Of a DNA stretch of 64,000 bases, positions 28,680 through 41,181 are shown in pieces (position 1 is the stretch's first letter; the number at the start of each line of letters is the position of its first letter). The DNA lies in assembly GCA_910890315.1 (NCBI GenBank), contig CAJVGD010000002.1, positions 1,116,001 through 1,180,000 on the forward strand. Reading direction: 5' to 3'. The notes under the pieces are model-generated. The model was not told where the DNA came from. It ran no database searches and saw nothing but the letters and a program-made list of their open reading frames with translations. The translations under genes were made by a program, and so were the position numbers. Source of the stretch: Serendipita indica DSM 11827. Lineage: Eukaryota > Basidiomycota > Agaricomycetes > Sebacinales > Serendipitaceae.

Positions 28680-30951
28680 ATGACTTCTTGGATATGGGGT
28701 TCATCCCAATTTGACGAGCAAGTCGGTGCGTACGACGTAGGAATCCACTCTGGAGCGCGCGCTGACGTCGCAAGCAGACAAGGCCACGTCTGAACTGCTG
28801 CCTACTGATCAGGAGGACATCGCATTAAATCTCGAAATATGTGATCAGATTAAATCAAAGGATGTCCAACCAAAGGATGCCATGCGGGCTCTCAAACGAC
28901 GGCTTAATCACAAGAATCCCAACGTTCAGCTGCTAGCGCTTACAGTGAGGACTCGCCTTACGTCAACTCGCTCTCATACTGACCTCCTTTACAGCTCACA
29001 GACGTCTGTGTGAAGAATGGAGGCAACCATTTTCTTGTGGAGGTCTCCTCGAGAGAATTTATGGATAATATGGTCTCCATTCTCAAAATTCCGGTATGGC
29101 GAGAGCGCTTGCTCACATATCCTACATCTCACATTGTCACAGGCTCTGAATAATGATGTGAAGAATCGGATGCTGCGCTTCATCCAAAACTGGGCCATGG
29201 CATTCGAAGGGAAGCCAGAATTCGCATACGTGAACACAGTCTACAAGACATTGGTTTCAGAAGGTGGTTTAAATCATTTCTACTCTAATGTTTGGACTCA
29301 CAAAAGATCCAGGGTTCAAATTCCCACCCAAGGATCTCATCAACGCAAACAACGCCATGACTGACACCGCGATTGCTCCAGAGTGGATTGATTCAGACGT
29401 TTGTCTTCGCTGTCGCGACCCATTCACTTTCACCAACCGGAAGCATCATTGTCGGAACTGTGGCCTAGTTTTTGACCAGAAATGCTCGTCCAAGTCCCTT
29501 CCACTTCCTCATTTTGGTATCACTCAAGATGTTCGAGTGTGTGACTCGTGTCACTTCAAGCTTACGCGCAAAAAGGAACAGGCTGCCAAAGAGGCAGAGG
29601 ACGCAAAGAAGAAGCAGCAACAGCAGCAACGCAGCGAGCATTCATCTCATATCGATTATGATCTCGCGCGTGCAATCGAACTTTCACTGAAAGAGTCGCA
29701 AGGCAGCACCAGTGGTCGGGCGGGATACGCTCCTTTGAGCGATGTCCCAAAGCAGTGGCATGCATCCGAGCCACCACTCGTGGACCGTTCGACAGCCAAA
29801 GGAGAAGAAGAAGACGAGGAACTTCGCGCTGCAATTGAAGCCAGTCTTCGGGAGTCGCGTGCTCCGCAACCTAGCGCACCCGTCGAGGAGCCGACTCATC
29901 AGACATACGAGTCTCCGGTTGCTACCGTTCCATCATACGACCTGGCTCCACTCGAATCCGACGCCATCATGTCGTTCAATCAAACAGTTGCGGATGCTCA
30001 GACATACGGTATGCAGGATATGAGGCGTACGCACGAGTTGTACAGTCGAGCCGCGTCGTATCAGCCTAAGTTGACGCGGAGTCTGGATGACACACAACGG
30101 AAAGAGCGTAGGTCACGGTGGCTTTCTTTCTTGATAAGCAATTGACGCACCTCCCAGAGATATTGTCAGATATGCATGATAAACTCTCCCAGGCCGTCAA
30201 ACTCTACGATAATCTTCTCACCGAGCAATTCTCTGCCCGAAGACAAGCGACACCGACCCAGTCGTCATATGCTCAGTATTCTGCGTATAATCAACAGCAA
30301 CAATGGGCACCATCAGCACCATATTCTGCTGGTTATACGCCAGCACCAATGAATAATGTGCCGGTCCCTGATCAGAGGTGGGTGACCCCAGCACCAACTG
30401 CAATACCCCAACAATATAGTACACAACAAGTTGTACCTTCATCTCCGCCTCAGCATACGCATACGCAACCAGTATCCGCACCTCCTCAGATGAACCAATT
30501 CCAAATGCAGCAGCAAGAATATGGAACGACGCTTCCTCCTGTCACATTACCACAATTTTCCACTCCTCAGCCTCCTGTGGCTGTATCGCCCGCACCTGCA
30601 CCTGCACCTATCCCTACACCCGCGCCGGTGCCATCTCAGCCACAACCAGCCTTGTCGCGCCATAATACTGTTCAGAGCTACCATCCTCATGCAGCGCAGG
30701 TTCATCGCTCGAACACGGTTGCATCCTCTCCGTATCAAGCTCAACAACCTCAGGTACAATACACGCCGCAACCCCTCGCACATCAGGTACCGCACCAACA
30801 AGCGACGCCAGCTCCGCTTCCAGTGATGCCCACTGCTCCAACAAATGCACCTTCGTCGTATTCGCTGTTTGCGCAGCCGACTACGCTCCCTTCGATCCCA
30901 GCGGCGCCGAAGGCGGAGCCCAAGGAAGCAATGTTGATCTCGTTTGACTGA
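28680..30951 (+). CDS. VPS27: ESCRT-0 subunit Vps27 (VHS-FYVE-UIM)
   Basis: Sorts ubiquitinated membrane proteins at endosomes. The first exons encode a VHS domain: [20 protein letters not shown], then [20 protein letters not shown] and [17 protein letters not shown]. The FYVE zinc finger has [20 protein letters not shown] with [13 protein letters not shown]. Two ubiquitin-interacting motifs follow: [15 protein letters not shown] and [15 protein letters not shown]. After the GAT-like segment ([20 protein letters not shown]), the rest is Gln/Pro/Ala-rich. The protein ends in EAMLISFD, a plausible clathrin-box-like terminus. An intron near 30106 joins QRKE to QILSDMHD. It is convergent with proline dehydrogenase, with 145 nt between the stops. 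Confidence 0.95.
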
Positions 30952-31096
30952 GTAGTGCTACTTTAGTCTCGTGCTGCTATCTCCCTAGCAAGACGAGAAA
31001 GTGTGTAATCATGTTATGTACCTAGCTCACTTATGAATCTACTGGACTGCTATGAATATCGAGGTATTCGGTTATAAAGAAGAATATTTAGTAAAC

Positions 31097-32750
31097 TCAG
31101 GCGAACAGCCTTCTTCTAAGCTCTCGAGCAACCCGTTGGCGCTCGATGGTAGTATTCGAATTCCCTATGAGGACGTGAGCGATATGAAAACAAATTTTCG
31201 ATGTTCCGTACCAAGAACGCTCTTGTTCTCAATCGCACGTCTACTGAGATATGGCATCACGTCCTCCAATGTGCCATACGGGACGCACTTGAGAACCATA
31301 GGAGAGTTTGGGCAATCGAGTCGACTCGACACATAGTTGGTCAGCTCGTCAGCCATACCAAATAGCTGACCAATTTGGACTCGACTTGACACATCGAGTG
31401 GGACGGTCACGACGCCATCCGTGACTCGAGAAGCAAGACCACGCTTGACGATACCATCAATAATCACGTCGCAGCTGTTCCGGTTGTGGGTACCGAACAG
31501 GATTCCAACGGGCGACGAATTTGGCTTTCCGTCTGTGCGGTCGGAAAGTTGGTCCAAAAGCATATTCGCGCACTGGTTATAGCACGCATCCGTCTCGTTC
31601 TTTTCGCTCCACACGGGTGGGGGGCCAGATTTAGTCGGATCTGATTCGTGTTTGGCGACTTCGAGTGGGTGGTACGCGCCGCGGACGAGTTTGACGCCTA
31701 GCGTGTATCCGTTTGATTTTGCATGTGCCAGTGCAGAAGTGAGTCTGTGTGGTGTGCTGCGAAGATAGGCTTGGAAGGTTTGATATATGACGGGTGTGAT
31801 TGGAGACTCGCGATTGCACGTCCTCATCATGTCTGTTGCGAATGCATCGATGGCAGGCTATGGAGAATGTGAGAGTTTGCGATTCAAGCCAGTCTTGTGC
31901 CTACCTCGTACCAAGTGTGCTCTGCATCGACACATATCCGGACCTGGTGTTTGACGGCGAACTCCCCGATCTCCTTTAGACTGGAATGAAGAGACTTGAG
32001 AGCCGAGATATCGCCCTCTTCTAGGTAGGATGAGATAGAAGAGTCGTAGAGAATGTCTGGTGTGAACGGGGCGTGTGGTTCTGACTGCTTCGCGACTAGT
32101 AGGCTGGAAAACTTGCGAAGTGTAGTGGCGGACGGCAACAATGCTGTCTATATATAGAGGTCAAAACTTCTCAGTTTTGGAATGCAGCTCCATACCAGTT
32201 TAATGGCAATCCAAGTCTTGCGCGTGGCCGGATCGTCTAGTCCTCGTTCATTCTCTACTCCCGCAACAATAGGAATTGACCTTTTCATCTCCTCTATATT
32301 TCGTACGTACGGCGCTTCCTTAGCCGACTGCTCTATTCCCCCTGCTGACTCTTCCATAACCTCGACACTGTAATCAACCATACTCGCGATATTGCGTTCT
32401 CTGAGCTGTCGAATAACAGTCGCCGTCTCTTCCACCGTCTCTCCGCCAACGAACTGCTGAAAAAAGGTTGCCCGTACGACTGATAGCGCCACTTGGTCAA
32501 CTATTGGAATTTGGAGTGACGCATCTAGCAGCTTCGGAGAGACATCCACAAAGGTTGGAAAGGACAATGCCGAATAGACAGCTAGACTTCGTAATAGTGA
32601 GGTGGTCGAGGACAGTTCCAAGTCCTTTGGCACATCATGACGATGGCTTTCGACTACGACGGTTCTCGAAGTGAGTGTAGGACGGATACATAATGGTGAT
32701 ATAAGGGGTCTCCGCGGCGAAACGAGTCTCCTAGAGGATCTGAGGAACAT
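31097..32750 (-). CDS. PUT1: proline dehydrogenase, mitochondrial
   Basis: FAD enzyme that oxidises proline to pyrroline-5-carboxylate, the first step of proline use as a nitrogen source. The start MFLRSSRRLVSPRRPL is a mitochondrial presequence. The barrel shows ERNIASMVDYSVE, CVDAEHTWYE, YTLGVKLVRGAYHP, GILFGTHNRNS and LKCVPYGTLEDVMPYLSRRA followed by IENKSVLG. The last exon, joined across an intron ending near 31142, adds NSNTTIERQRVARELRRRLF. The arrangement RRA-EN near the end and RGAYH in the barrel are substrate- and flavin-contact regions known for this family. Four or so short introns; about 490 residues. Confidence 0.94.
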
Positions 32751-33584
32751 GGATAAGGCGTCAAGCCGTGTGTGACGCGGTCAGCTGCAACTTTATATCA
32801 CGGCCGGCTCGGAGCTCAGGCAGACGATAACCTGATGGATCACGCGAAAGGATCTTCACGTTTCAAGGTTGATATTGATGCTCCGGTAGTTCCGTGTGCT
32901 ACTATGAATATGTAAGCATATTTTCCGTTGGTATATAGTCTCCACATACTGTGCCCGGAGTGCAGAATACTGGATGTCCGATACCCGCATTTCACTCTCG
33001 GAAGAGCGAAGACAGCCTTCCGCTCCGTCGGTCTGGATTTCCCCGCCTTCTAGAGGTCATCCTTTGGTCCGTAGCGCTGAGTGGTATACTTTGTAGCTTT
33101 CCAAGACTTCGTGCGAGTTCTGCATGTCTGCCCTCCAGTTCTGACTGGAGAACTGTCAGTTTAAACTCGATATCTTACAATCTGTATAAGCAGCAGTAGA
33201 AACCCGATCAATACAAGCTCTTAGAACATATTTATGCCCTTTCAATCATGTCTGAGACACGCTTGGGTTGCCACAAACTCTCTCAAAGTTTACTGCGGTC
33301 TGCTCTGGTCTCGATTGATTTATGTTATCGAATGCGGGGCCCCGAAAACGCAGGCTATTACAGGCATTGAATGGGCCCAAGGTTTGGAAAGATGGAACTT
33401 GCTCATTAAGGCTCCAGCACCCGCCATTAAAACATACAAAGTTGTTTTTATTAGACTTTTTCTCCTCGCTTCCAGTTGCGAGTTCTCAAGGATGCGCCCC
33501 GGTTCGTGGGCTCGACCCAGGGCGATCTAGGGTGGCACTCCATAAGGCGCGCACCTTGGCTCTGATCTCCCCCGCGCTCGCAAG
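32751..33584. other. intergenic between proline dehydrogenase and CAND1
   Basis: About 0.83 kb between two divergent start codons. It should contain both promoters. No domain-bearing frame is seen. Confidence 0.5.
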
Positions 33585-36500
33585 ATGACGAAGGTATCTG
33601 CGACTAATTCTAGTGTAGAATACGTCTCACATCGCTCTCTAGGCCTATCTTCTCCAGTCATGGAACGAAAAGGTGCGCCCCTCGAGATTACGCGCGTACA
33701 TCACTGACGCCGAGTTAGATGATGTCTCCAGACCAGGACTTTAGGTATTTACAGCCTATACCTGTTCTGTATTCGCCATGTCTCATCATCGTAACAGGTT
33801 CATGGCGCTTAGCGACTTGACAAACGAGATCACACGAGATCCCAGCGTCTTTCAAGGAGATGAGTCTGCAGAGATGAAGACATTGGATCATGTCATGAAG
33901 CTCGTCGAGGACACCATCTCCGAAGTCAAAAACCAAGCAGTGCTCTGGTACATGAGGTTTTCGCCAATGAGCCATTCTGACATCTTATCGTCAGCCTCGG
34001 TCAACTGACAAAAATATTGCGTGATTCTCAACAAGATTTTGTTATCGAGAAACTCATCGCCCTCTTCAACGGCACCGATGATGAACTACGCGATGTGGCG
34101 GGCCTAGGTCGGACGCCTCTCCTTGAGCTTTGATTTCTATTTACAGATTTTCAGCTCTGAAGACTGTGATGACGAACATTCCCGACGGTGTCGTTGGGAA
34201 AGCGTGTACCAAAGTCGGGCCCCGTTTGCTAAAGCAGCTTCAGAATGTGAGCATTGCCTGTCAGTTGCACGACGAAGACTGACACCAGTAGCCCTCCACC
34301 CCGCCAGAGGCTATTTTGGAGGGACTTAGTATTCTAGCAATTCTTAACACTCGCGCTCCTGATGAGATTACTCGACTCGATCCTCAGCCTGTTGCCGTCT
34401 TTACTCAACTCCTGAAGCATAACCGTGTTGCAGTCAGAAAGAGAGCTATAGTGACGATTGGTGAGCTCAGGCTCTAGACTTGTGACGCCGTCTCACAAGT
34501 TTACAGCGCAATTCATCCCTGGCTCGGCTCCCAATGTCTTCAATGCCGTTTTGAAAGACTACATCATGCCATCTTGGGGAGGCTCTGTTCCTTTGGACCG
34601 TAGAGTCACAGCCGTTCAGCTGGTTGGTGCCATTGCGCGGACAGCCCCTCAAAAGCTTGGGCCGGTTGTCGGAGAGCTGCTACCAGGCATCTTCTCTGCC
34701 ATTTCAAAAGATGACCCAGAGCTCAAAGAAAGTTGCTTACAAGTTAGAACTACATCATGTAAAGGTTTCAAGCTGATCCTTGGTACAGACTCTCGAGTCG
34801 TTGGTACTTCGGTGCCCACAAGAGATCACTCCTTGCCTCAATCAGATTATCAACGCTGGTTTGGAGTATATCAAGTATGATCCTGTAAGTTACTTCCGTT
34901 TGCGGGTATAAACGCTAATAACTCGAACAGAATTACGCCGCCGATGACGAGGAAGACGAGGACGAAGAAATGGAAGATGCAGATGATGACGATGACGATG
35001 ATTCCGGAGCCGCAGATGAGTACGCATCGGTGACCTTCTTTGTGGGTATGCCTAACTTTTCTCAGATACTCCGACGATGAAGATACCTCTTACAAAATTC
35101 GCCGTTCCTCTACCAAGGTCCTCGCTGCTGTGATTGGAACCCGACCAGAGATGTTGTCAAAGATTTACCAAACCGTTAGCCCTGTGCTGATTTCCAGGTT
35201 CGGAGATCGTGAAGAAAGCGTCAAGGTCGAAGTTTGGGCTACGTACATCATCCTCCTCAACCAAACAGGAGTGTATGGAGGGACAACTGGTGGTCGTGAC
35301 AACGACGCCGTCGCAGGGTCTAAACGGAAGAGGCAGGACGAGAACATGGATGTTGAAGATTCGCCCCTTGATCTGCTCAGATCACAAGTAGCTGCCATGT
35401 GCAAGGTTCTCCTCAAGCAACTGCACTCAAAGTCGCCTGCATCATCTTCACAAGCCGGGTTCCAACTGTTGATTGAATTAATCACGGTTCTTCCCGGTGC
35501 ACTATCTCAGCATGCCTCGAACGTTCTCGGATGTGCCAAGAGTGTTTTGAGCCAATCAGTCGCAAACACCACGACCACACTTCACACCACAACGCTTTCC
35601 TTCCTCGCTCTTTTCTTCAAGACGCATCCTGCGGGGAGTTTCAACACATCAGTTCTCTCAATCACCCCCGTTCTCCTTACGGAGGCGACGCAAAAGCACC
35701 CCCGCGTAGCGACCGAGGCATTCAAGGCGTTCTCCGCTCTACTTCAGGCAGTCTCACCAGTGACGAGTGGAGACTGGGCGCTACAAATTTACAAGGAGGC
35801 TGTCAATCGCCTCTCACGGAACGATACAGATGCAGAAGTTCGCGCTGCTGCCGAAGAAGTCATTGGCGACCTTTGGGTCGCCGCAACTCCTATCGTCAGC
35901 ACTCAAGGCGGTGCTGAATGGGAGGCTCTTCGACGGAGTGCGCGCCCAGAGGGGGCGGTCAAGGTGATAAAAAAGGTCGGCGGGTCAAACGTTGTCATGG
36001 ATGAGGCTTGGACAACGCAATCAGTTGAGTGGGTACTTGGTATTGTGCGCAAGAGTGGTCGGGGAGGTCGTGCCGAATCGTTCGAGTGCCTTGATGTCCT
36101 CGTCAGCAAGTGAGCCCTGATACACTCTTGACAAACGAGCTCTAATCTTGCATGCAGGGGAACAGTTCCAGCACCGCTAGTCGTGGAGATCACCAACCAG
36201 CTCAAATCGTATCTAACAATTGCAGACATTGCAGTTCTGGCGCAGGCTTTGTCAACCCTCTCCTTGCTCCTCAAAACCTATACCAAGATCACTTGCCCCA
36301 TAGTCGAAGATGGGAGATCGGGCTTCCTGGGTATAATAGCCGAGCTCGCTAGCTCTCCTCTTGTGATGGGCGTAACTCTTTCCGCGGTTGAAGACTTTTA
36401 TGGCACCCTCGTCGCAGCCGACCCACAGATCACCAGCCATCTAATTCCTGGTCTCATGATGAGAGCGGAGCGTGCTGGAAAGGATGGTTCACCATCGAAT

Positions 36501-38010
36501 GTCAGTAAATGCATCGCGCGAATCCTTCGCTCCGACCCAATGGATATCGCTGGTACAATTTCAGAACTCAACAAGTCCATCAAGGTAGATTCCATTCTTT
36601 GATGCCCATACAATGTACTCACGCCGATAAAGGCTCGCAGTACAGCCAAGGAGAGTCAGATTGTTCTTAGCTTGCTAACTCTTGGAGAAATCGGTCGCAC
36701 AGTGTGAGTATCATTTGTCGCGTCTAGATTCGTTTCTAACAAGCTATAGTGATATGAGCCTTCAGGCCAACGTCTTCAGCGACGTGCTCCAATTCTACAC
36801 CAGTGACTCGGAAGCTGTTCGCTCGGCGGCGGCATTCGCCAGCGGTATAGACATGTTTTCGACTCCTAAAGCAAACTCTGACCAGTGCTTTTAGGTAATA
36901 TCTGCATTGGAAACACTCATGTCTTCCTACCCAAGATTGTGAATATGATTCAAACCGACGCAACTCGCCGCATCCTTGCCCTTCATGCCGTCAAAGAGGT
37001 CGTCAGCAACTGCTCCCATGGTCAATTGGAGGGTGTTGCAGAGGTCGTATGGACTCCTCTCTTCCAGCAATCAGGCAACACGGATGAGGGTACTAGAAAC
37101 GTCGCATCTGCCAGTCTGGGCAAGCTTGCGGCCATCAATCCAGAAAGATATCTTGGCCAACTATGTGCAAAACTACAAGACCCATCGCCAGCTGTGAAAG
37201 CGACGGTTCTCTCCGCTCTTCGATACACCCTGATCGACATTTCTGCCGAGTACGACGACCAACTCTCTCCGCTTATTCCGGAGTTCTTGTCCCTCATGAA
37301 CGATTCGAATCTCGTATGTACCACGTTTACCTCGGGAATAGCTGCTGAACATCATCTAGGCTGTCCAGCGTCTTACATTGTCCACTTTGAATGCTGCTGC
37401 TCGCAACAAGCCGAACCTCATCCAGGAGCATCTACAGAAACTCATGCCCGTGCTCTATGCAGAGACCGCCCTTAAGCAACACCTCATCAAGATTGTCGAC
37501 ATGGGTCCATGGAAGCATCGTGTCGACGAAGGATTGGAGGCGCGCAAGACTGCGTATGAGACTATGTACACTCTGGTAAGAATAGTATACTCTAGTCACC
37601 TGCTGCGGGCTGATATTTTGCAGCTTGAGACTTGCCTACGCAAGCTCGACATCAACGAGTTCCTCAGTCATGTCCTCGTTGGTATTGGTGACGAAGCAAA
37701 TGAGATCAAGGTCTTGGGCTATATGATGCTTTTCCGCCTCTCTCAAGTCGCTCCAACTGCTGTTGCACAAAGACTTGACGAAGCTCTTCCGGAGTTGGAG
37801 AAGACGATGAAAGATGTCACAGTCACCAAAGACACGGTCAAGCAAGACCTCGAGAGAGCAGCAGAGTTACAGCGGAGTTGCTTGCGTGCCATTGCTGGCT
37901 TGAGCAAGATTCGAACTGCCGGCGCAAGCCCAGGCTTTGACATCTTCTTGACTAGACTAGAGTCGGGCAAGTGGGGCGCGGAGCTCAAGGAGTTGAGAGC
38001 GGGCAATTAA
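33585..38010 (+). CDS. CAND1: cullin-associated NEDD8-dissociated protein (CAND1/TIP120)
   Basis: A HEAT-repeat solenoid that exchanges substrate receptors on cullin-RING ligases; about 1,200 residues. The first coding exon appears to be only 9 nt (MTK, 33585-33593). It joins a 30-nt exon (AYLLQSWNEK) and then MMSPDQDFR and FMALSDLTNEI, matching the N-terminus of the family. Later blocks include RRVTAVQLVGAIARTAPQKL and DTSYKIRRSSTKVLAAVIGT. A highly acidic stretch (near 34940-35060, Asp/Glu runs) sits where CAND1 proteins usually have an acidic loop. The C-terminal part has MGPWKHRVDEGLEARKTAYE and ends LKELRAGN. More than ten introns. Convergent with POT1, with 98 nt between the stops. Confidence 0.94.
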
Positions 38011-38108
38011 AGGTGTCTACTCACCATATACTCGATAGTGGTCTAGTTTAAGCATGCAATGTATGTTACAGATCAAGAAATACAATCACGTGTGATGATT
38101 CAAAGGGT

Positions 38109-41100
38109 TCAATCAAAGACGCAGTCGACCAGGTCGTAGGTTTTACCCTCGAGATCGCGTGTGCTGGGCCAGCTACGAATTCCGAGATCAACCCAAGGCG
38201 ACTCTACTAACTGTGCCATCTCAGAAACATTGAAGGCCGTACCAGAGGCCAAGAGCGGATGGTTGGAATCGAGGAGTGGCCAAACATTTCCCGTAATGGT
38301 GCCGAGTTTGCGTTCGATCGTTTCAAGAATCGTCGATACGTCGAACGTTCCGTCCTTGAAGTTAAACGTCTGTAGACTAAACAGACGCATCTATCGAGGT
38401 GTCAACACTCCAATCGAGGATGGCGTTGTTTGGTTTACCGCTTCTTCGCCAAAGGCTCGAATGGGGATATAGTTGTCGTCCTCGTCGACGAAGAGAAGAC
38501 AAAATTTGACCTCATAGACAAGATTATCGGGGGTTCGACATTTGAAGCACAGCTGCTTGGTGAAGGATCCACCTCCTATGCTTGAAGGAGGTTAGTACGC
38601 CCATCGTTGAGATTCTCACAACCCACCAAAAGCCACAATTTTTGCATGATATAATGATCATATCCTTTCGATTTGTTGGAAGAAAATCGATAACTCGTCC
38701 TCGAATGCGGCATCGAAGCACGCCTGGATTGCGCATGACATAGTTGAAGTCTTTAGTTGAGCCCGGAATAGTGCATGTCAATCGTGCAGGCGAGGCGACT
38801 CTTGCAATCGGCACGGGTGGCCCGGTTTTTTCGACAACTTCATGGCGGGTTGTAATTCGAGGATTCCCGCAAAATATCTCAGGGTCAAAGTTCTCCACGG
38901 CGTCCTCAATCATGGCCATTTGTTGGTTCTTGAGGAATATTTCCTTTCGTCTAGCGAATTAGAAATAGAAGTGAATATCCCGGGTCACTCACTCAAGTAG
39001 CTGAGCTAGATATGGATCTTCTGGATCTGCAACTCGAGTAATATCTGTACCCGAAAGCTCGGGAAGTTTTCCATAAATGAAACCGTCACGATCCTCGGAG
39101 ACCATGTTGGAAATTCGATAGTATCCTCCAATCGCAAGATTTTCAGCCACTTCGTATAGGCGATTGTCGAACCAGATATTTATCTGCAAGGTATACTCGT
39201 GACCAGCTCCTACAAAGTTGAACGCTTTGAACCGAGGATTTGGAGTATAGTCCGTCACAAAGACGTCCATAAACTTTCGGTTGCCAATTTCCCCGCGTCG
39301 GGCGCCGAGTACCTGTTAAACTCCTTAGGAACATCGTCATGCAACCAATGACTTACCTCGACTGTTGCATCTATGAACACGCCTTTTTTCCCGGAAGTGG
39401 TAAACTCTGAGAGGATGCGGTGCTTTTCGAAGCTTGGGAGTTTGACGGACTCGGGTCCCTTCATGATGCCCGCGATTTTGTGCAGTTCCTCGAGCAGTAC
39501 GTCGTCAACCGAGGCATATGGTGCTCCCTTTGCTTCACCAGGATTCAGGTCGTTGAAGAAGAGTTTTTTGGTTGCTTGATCATACCCTCTCCATTTGAAG
39601 CGGTCAGAGTATCCCACACAGTCGACTTTCCTCGACGGTGTGTCGCGTCGAGTCTGACCTGACCGTCTGAAATCGTTCCTGTAAACGCAAAATAGAAACA
39701 TACCTTGAGCCCAATGAGAACAATCATTTGACCGACGTCGATCTTGGGTAAAAATGCTTCGTTTGAGTGGAATAGTGTGACAGTCAGCCATTGATCGGAC
39801 TCCAACGAGCGATCAGCAAGCTTGATACTAAGAACGTAATCCTCTCCAGGAATATTAGAGAAACGAAGAACATCTCGGGTGGAACCTTACTGGACTTCTT
39901 CACCGGGTTTTGGGCGACGATGAGACCCGCAACATTTACCTGTTCACCGGCTCTCGTCTCCAGAATCCGTTTCAGCGATAGGAACCGCCCCTTAGAAATG
40001 TTAGCATAAATATATTAGGGCCCATAATCTTACATGCTTGGAGTGAAACCCATCAAAGTCGACCCGAGTTGCAGGGCTTGTCCTCGGCTCAACGTTCAAG
40101 GGGATAGAGCTCATCATGTCGTCTCCGAGATGATATACGACGCACTCTGAGTCATCGTCAGAACCTTCCGCCACGAGTTGCTCCTGTCGGGTTTGTTGGC
40201 CTCGTTCCTGCTCAGCGAGTTGCTCTAAGGTTCCTTCTATATCTGTGGCACTAATTCCAGCTTTATTTCGTTGTCGCCGCACTTCCTTGTGAGGTCTAAT
40301 CGATGCATTTGCATTGTCCACTGTTTCTCTGCTTGGAGGGATCGTAGGGTGAGATTTCTGTTGGTGGTGGCGCTCTGTTCTACTACTTTGGTGCTTCCTT
40401 GAGGGATTGACCCTGTCATGTCCGGGTCGGTTGTGAGACCCAGGTAGCGCAGCAGTATCTAGGCTCGAAAGTCTAGATGCCGACCTGTCATTCGGAAGAT
40501 TACGGTGATTCGAACCAGAGGCTTGATCGTCTCGTTTATTTGATGACGAGATCTGAGCAACTAATTCATTTTAGGACCAAAGGGATGACATTGGACAATT
40601 ACTCACCCTGCCCAAATCTTCGTATGCGAGGCTCGCCACTGTGTGCTTTTTGATGAATTTGCAGTAGAACGTCGTTGAAGACAAGTGCAAAGCAAAACGT
40701 TGTCTGGGTCTCTTTTATTGTCAAGACTGCTGGGTTTGTGAGCGCAATGTCGACAACCTCGCCCACCGAGGGAGATTCGCGAACACCAAAGCTTGGCTTG
40801 TTCAATATGCAGTCAAGAACGCGTTGCTTGTCCCCATTCTCGATACTGGAAGGTGCTATTTCGTCTGCGAGTTGAAGGACTAATGTTGCAGACTTTTCCT
40901 GCTTATCCCACTCTACCCGCTGTACAATGCCTCGTATGAATCCCCGATCCAACGAGTCTTGTTCCGGCGCTTTCCTCGAGTTGCCGCAATTGCGTAGCGT
41001 CTTGTTGCAGAGAGAAGCATATGGCGCAGGAAGGTTTCCAGAAGTCTCGTTCCTTGGTTTCTTCGTTGGTCGTGTGTTTGGATCAAGATTTGGCGCGTCG

Positions 41101-41117
41101 CGTCGTTTGGCCGCCAT
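38109..41117 (-). CDS. POT1: telomere single-strand-binding protein Pot1 (POT1)
   Basis: Binds the telomeric G-strand overhang. The first exon (MAAKRRDAPNLDPN at 41117) encodes a basic start and a beta-rich segment, FIRGIVQRVEWDKQEKSA to FALVFNDVLLQIH, that looks like an extra OB-type barrel. A charged linker follows. The telomere-binding OB domain has FLSLKRILETRAGEQ, DYVLSIKLADRSLES and WLTVTLFHSNEAFLPKIDVG. The second OB part contains EYTLQINIWFDNRLYEVAEN and GGYYRISNM. The C-terminal OB has two CxxC pairs, SCKNCG and LCFKCRTPD, a zinc ribbon as in metazoan POT1. It ends TYDLVDCVFD. The RTF2 start is 64 nt away on the other strand. Confidence 0.85.
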
Positions 41118-41163
41118 GGTTGGGGGTCAAGGTGCAGCACGGCTTGTCGCCCACCACGACTAA
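41116..41163 (+). promoter_or_regulatory. possible upstream ORF of RTF2
   Basis: The ATG at 41116 overlaps the POT1 start codon on the other strand (CATG 41115-41118). It opens a 15-codon frame ending with TAA at 41161-41163, 18 nt before the RTF2 ATG. If the RTF2 transcript starts upstream of it, it could limit RTF2 translation. Whether it is transcribed is unknown. Confidence 0.35.
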
Positions 41164-41181
41164 GCATTCCGAGCAGCCAAC

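Noticed and set aside
29305-29335. GGTTCAAATTCCCACC, tRNA T-arm-like sequence
   Set aside because: It is inside the VPS27 coding region and has no partner arms nearby.
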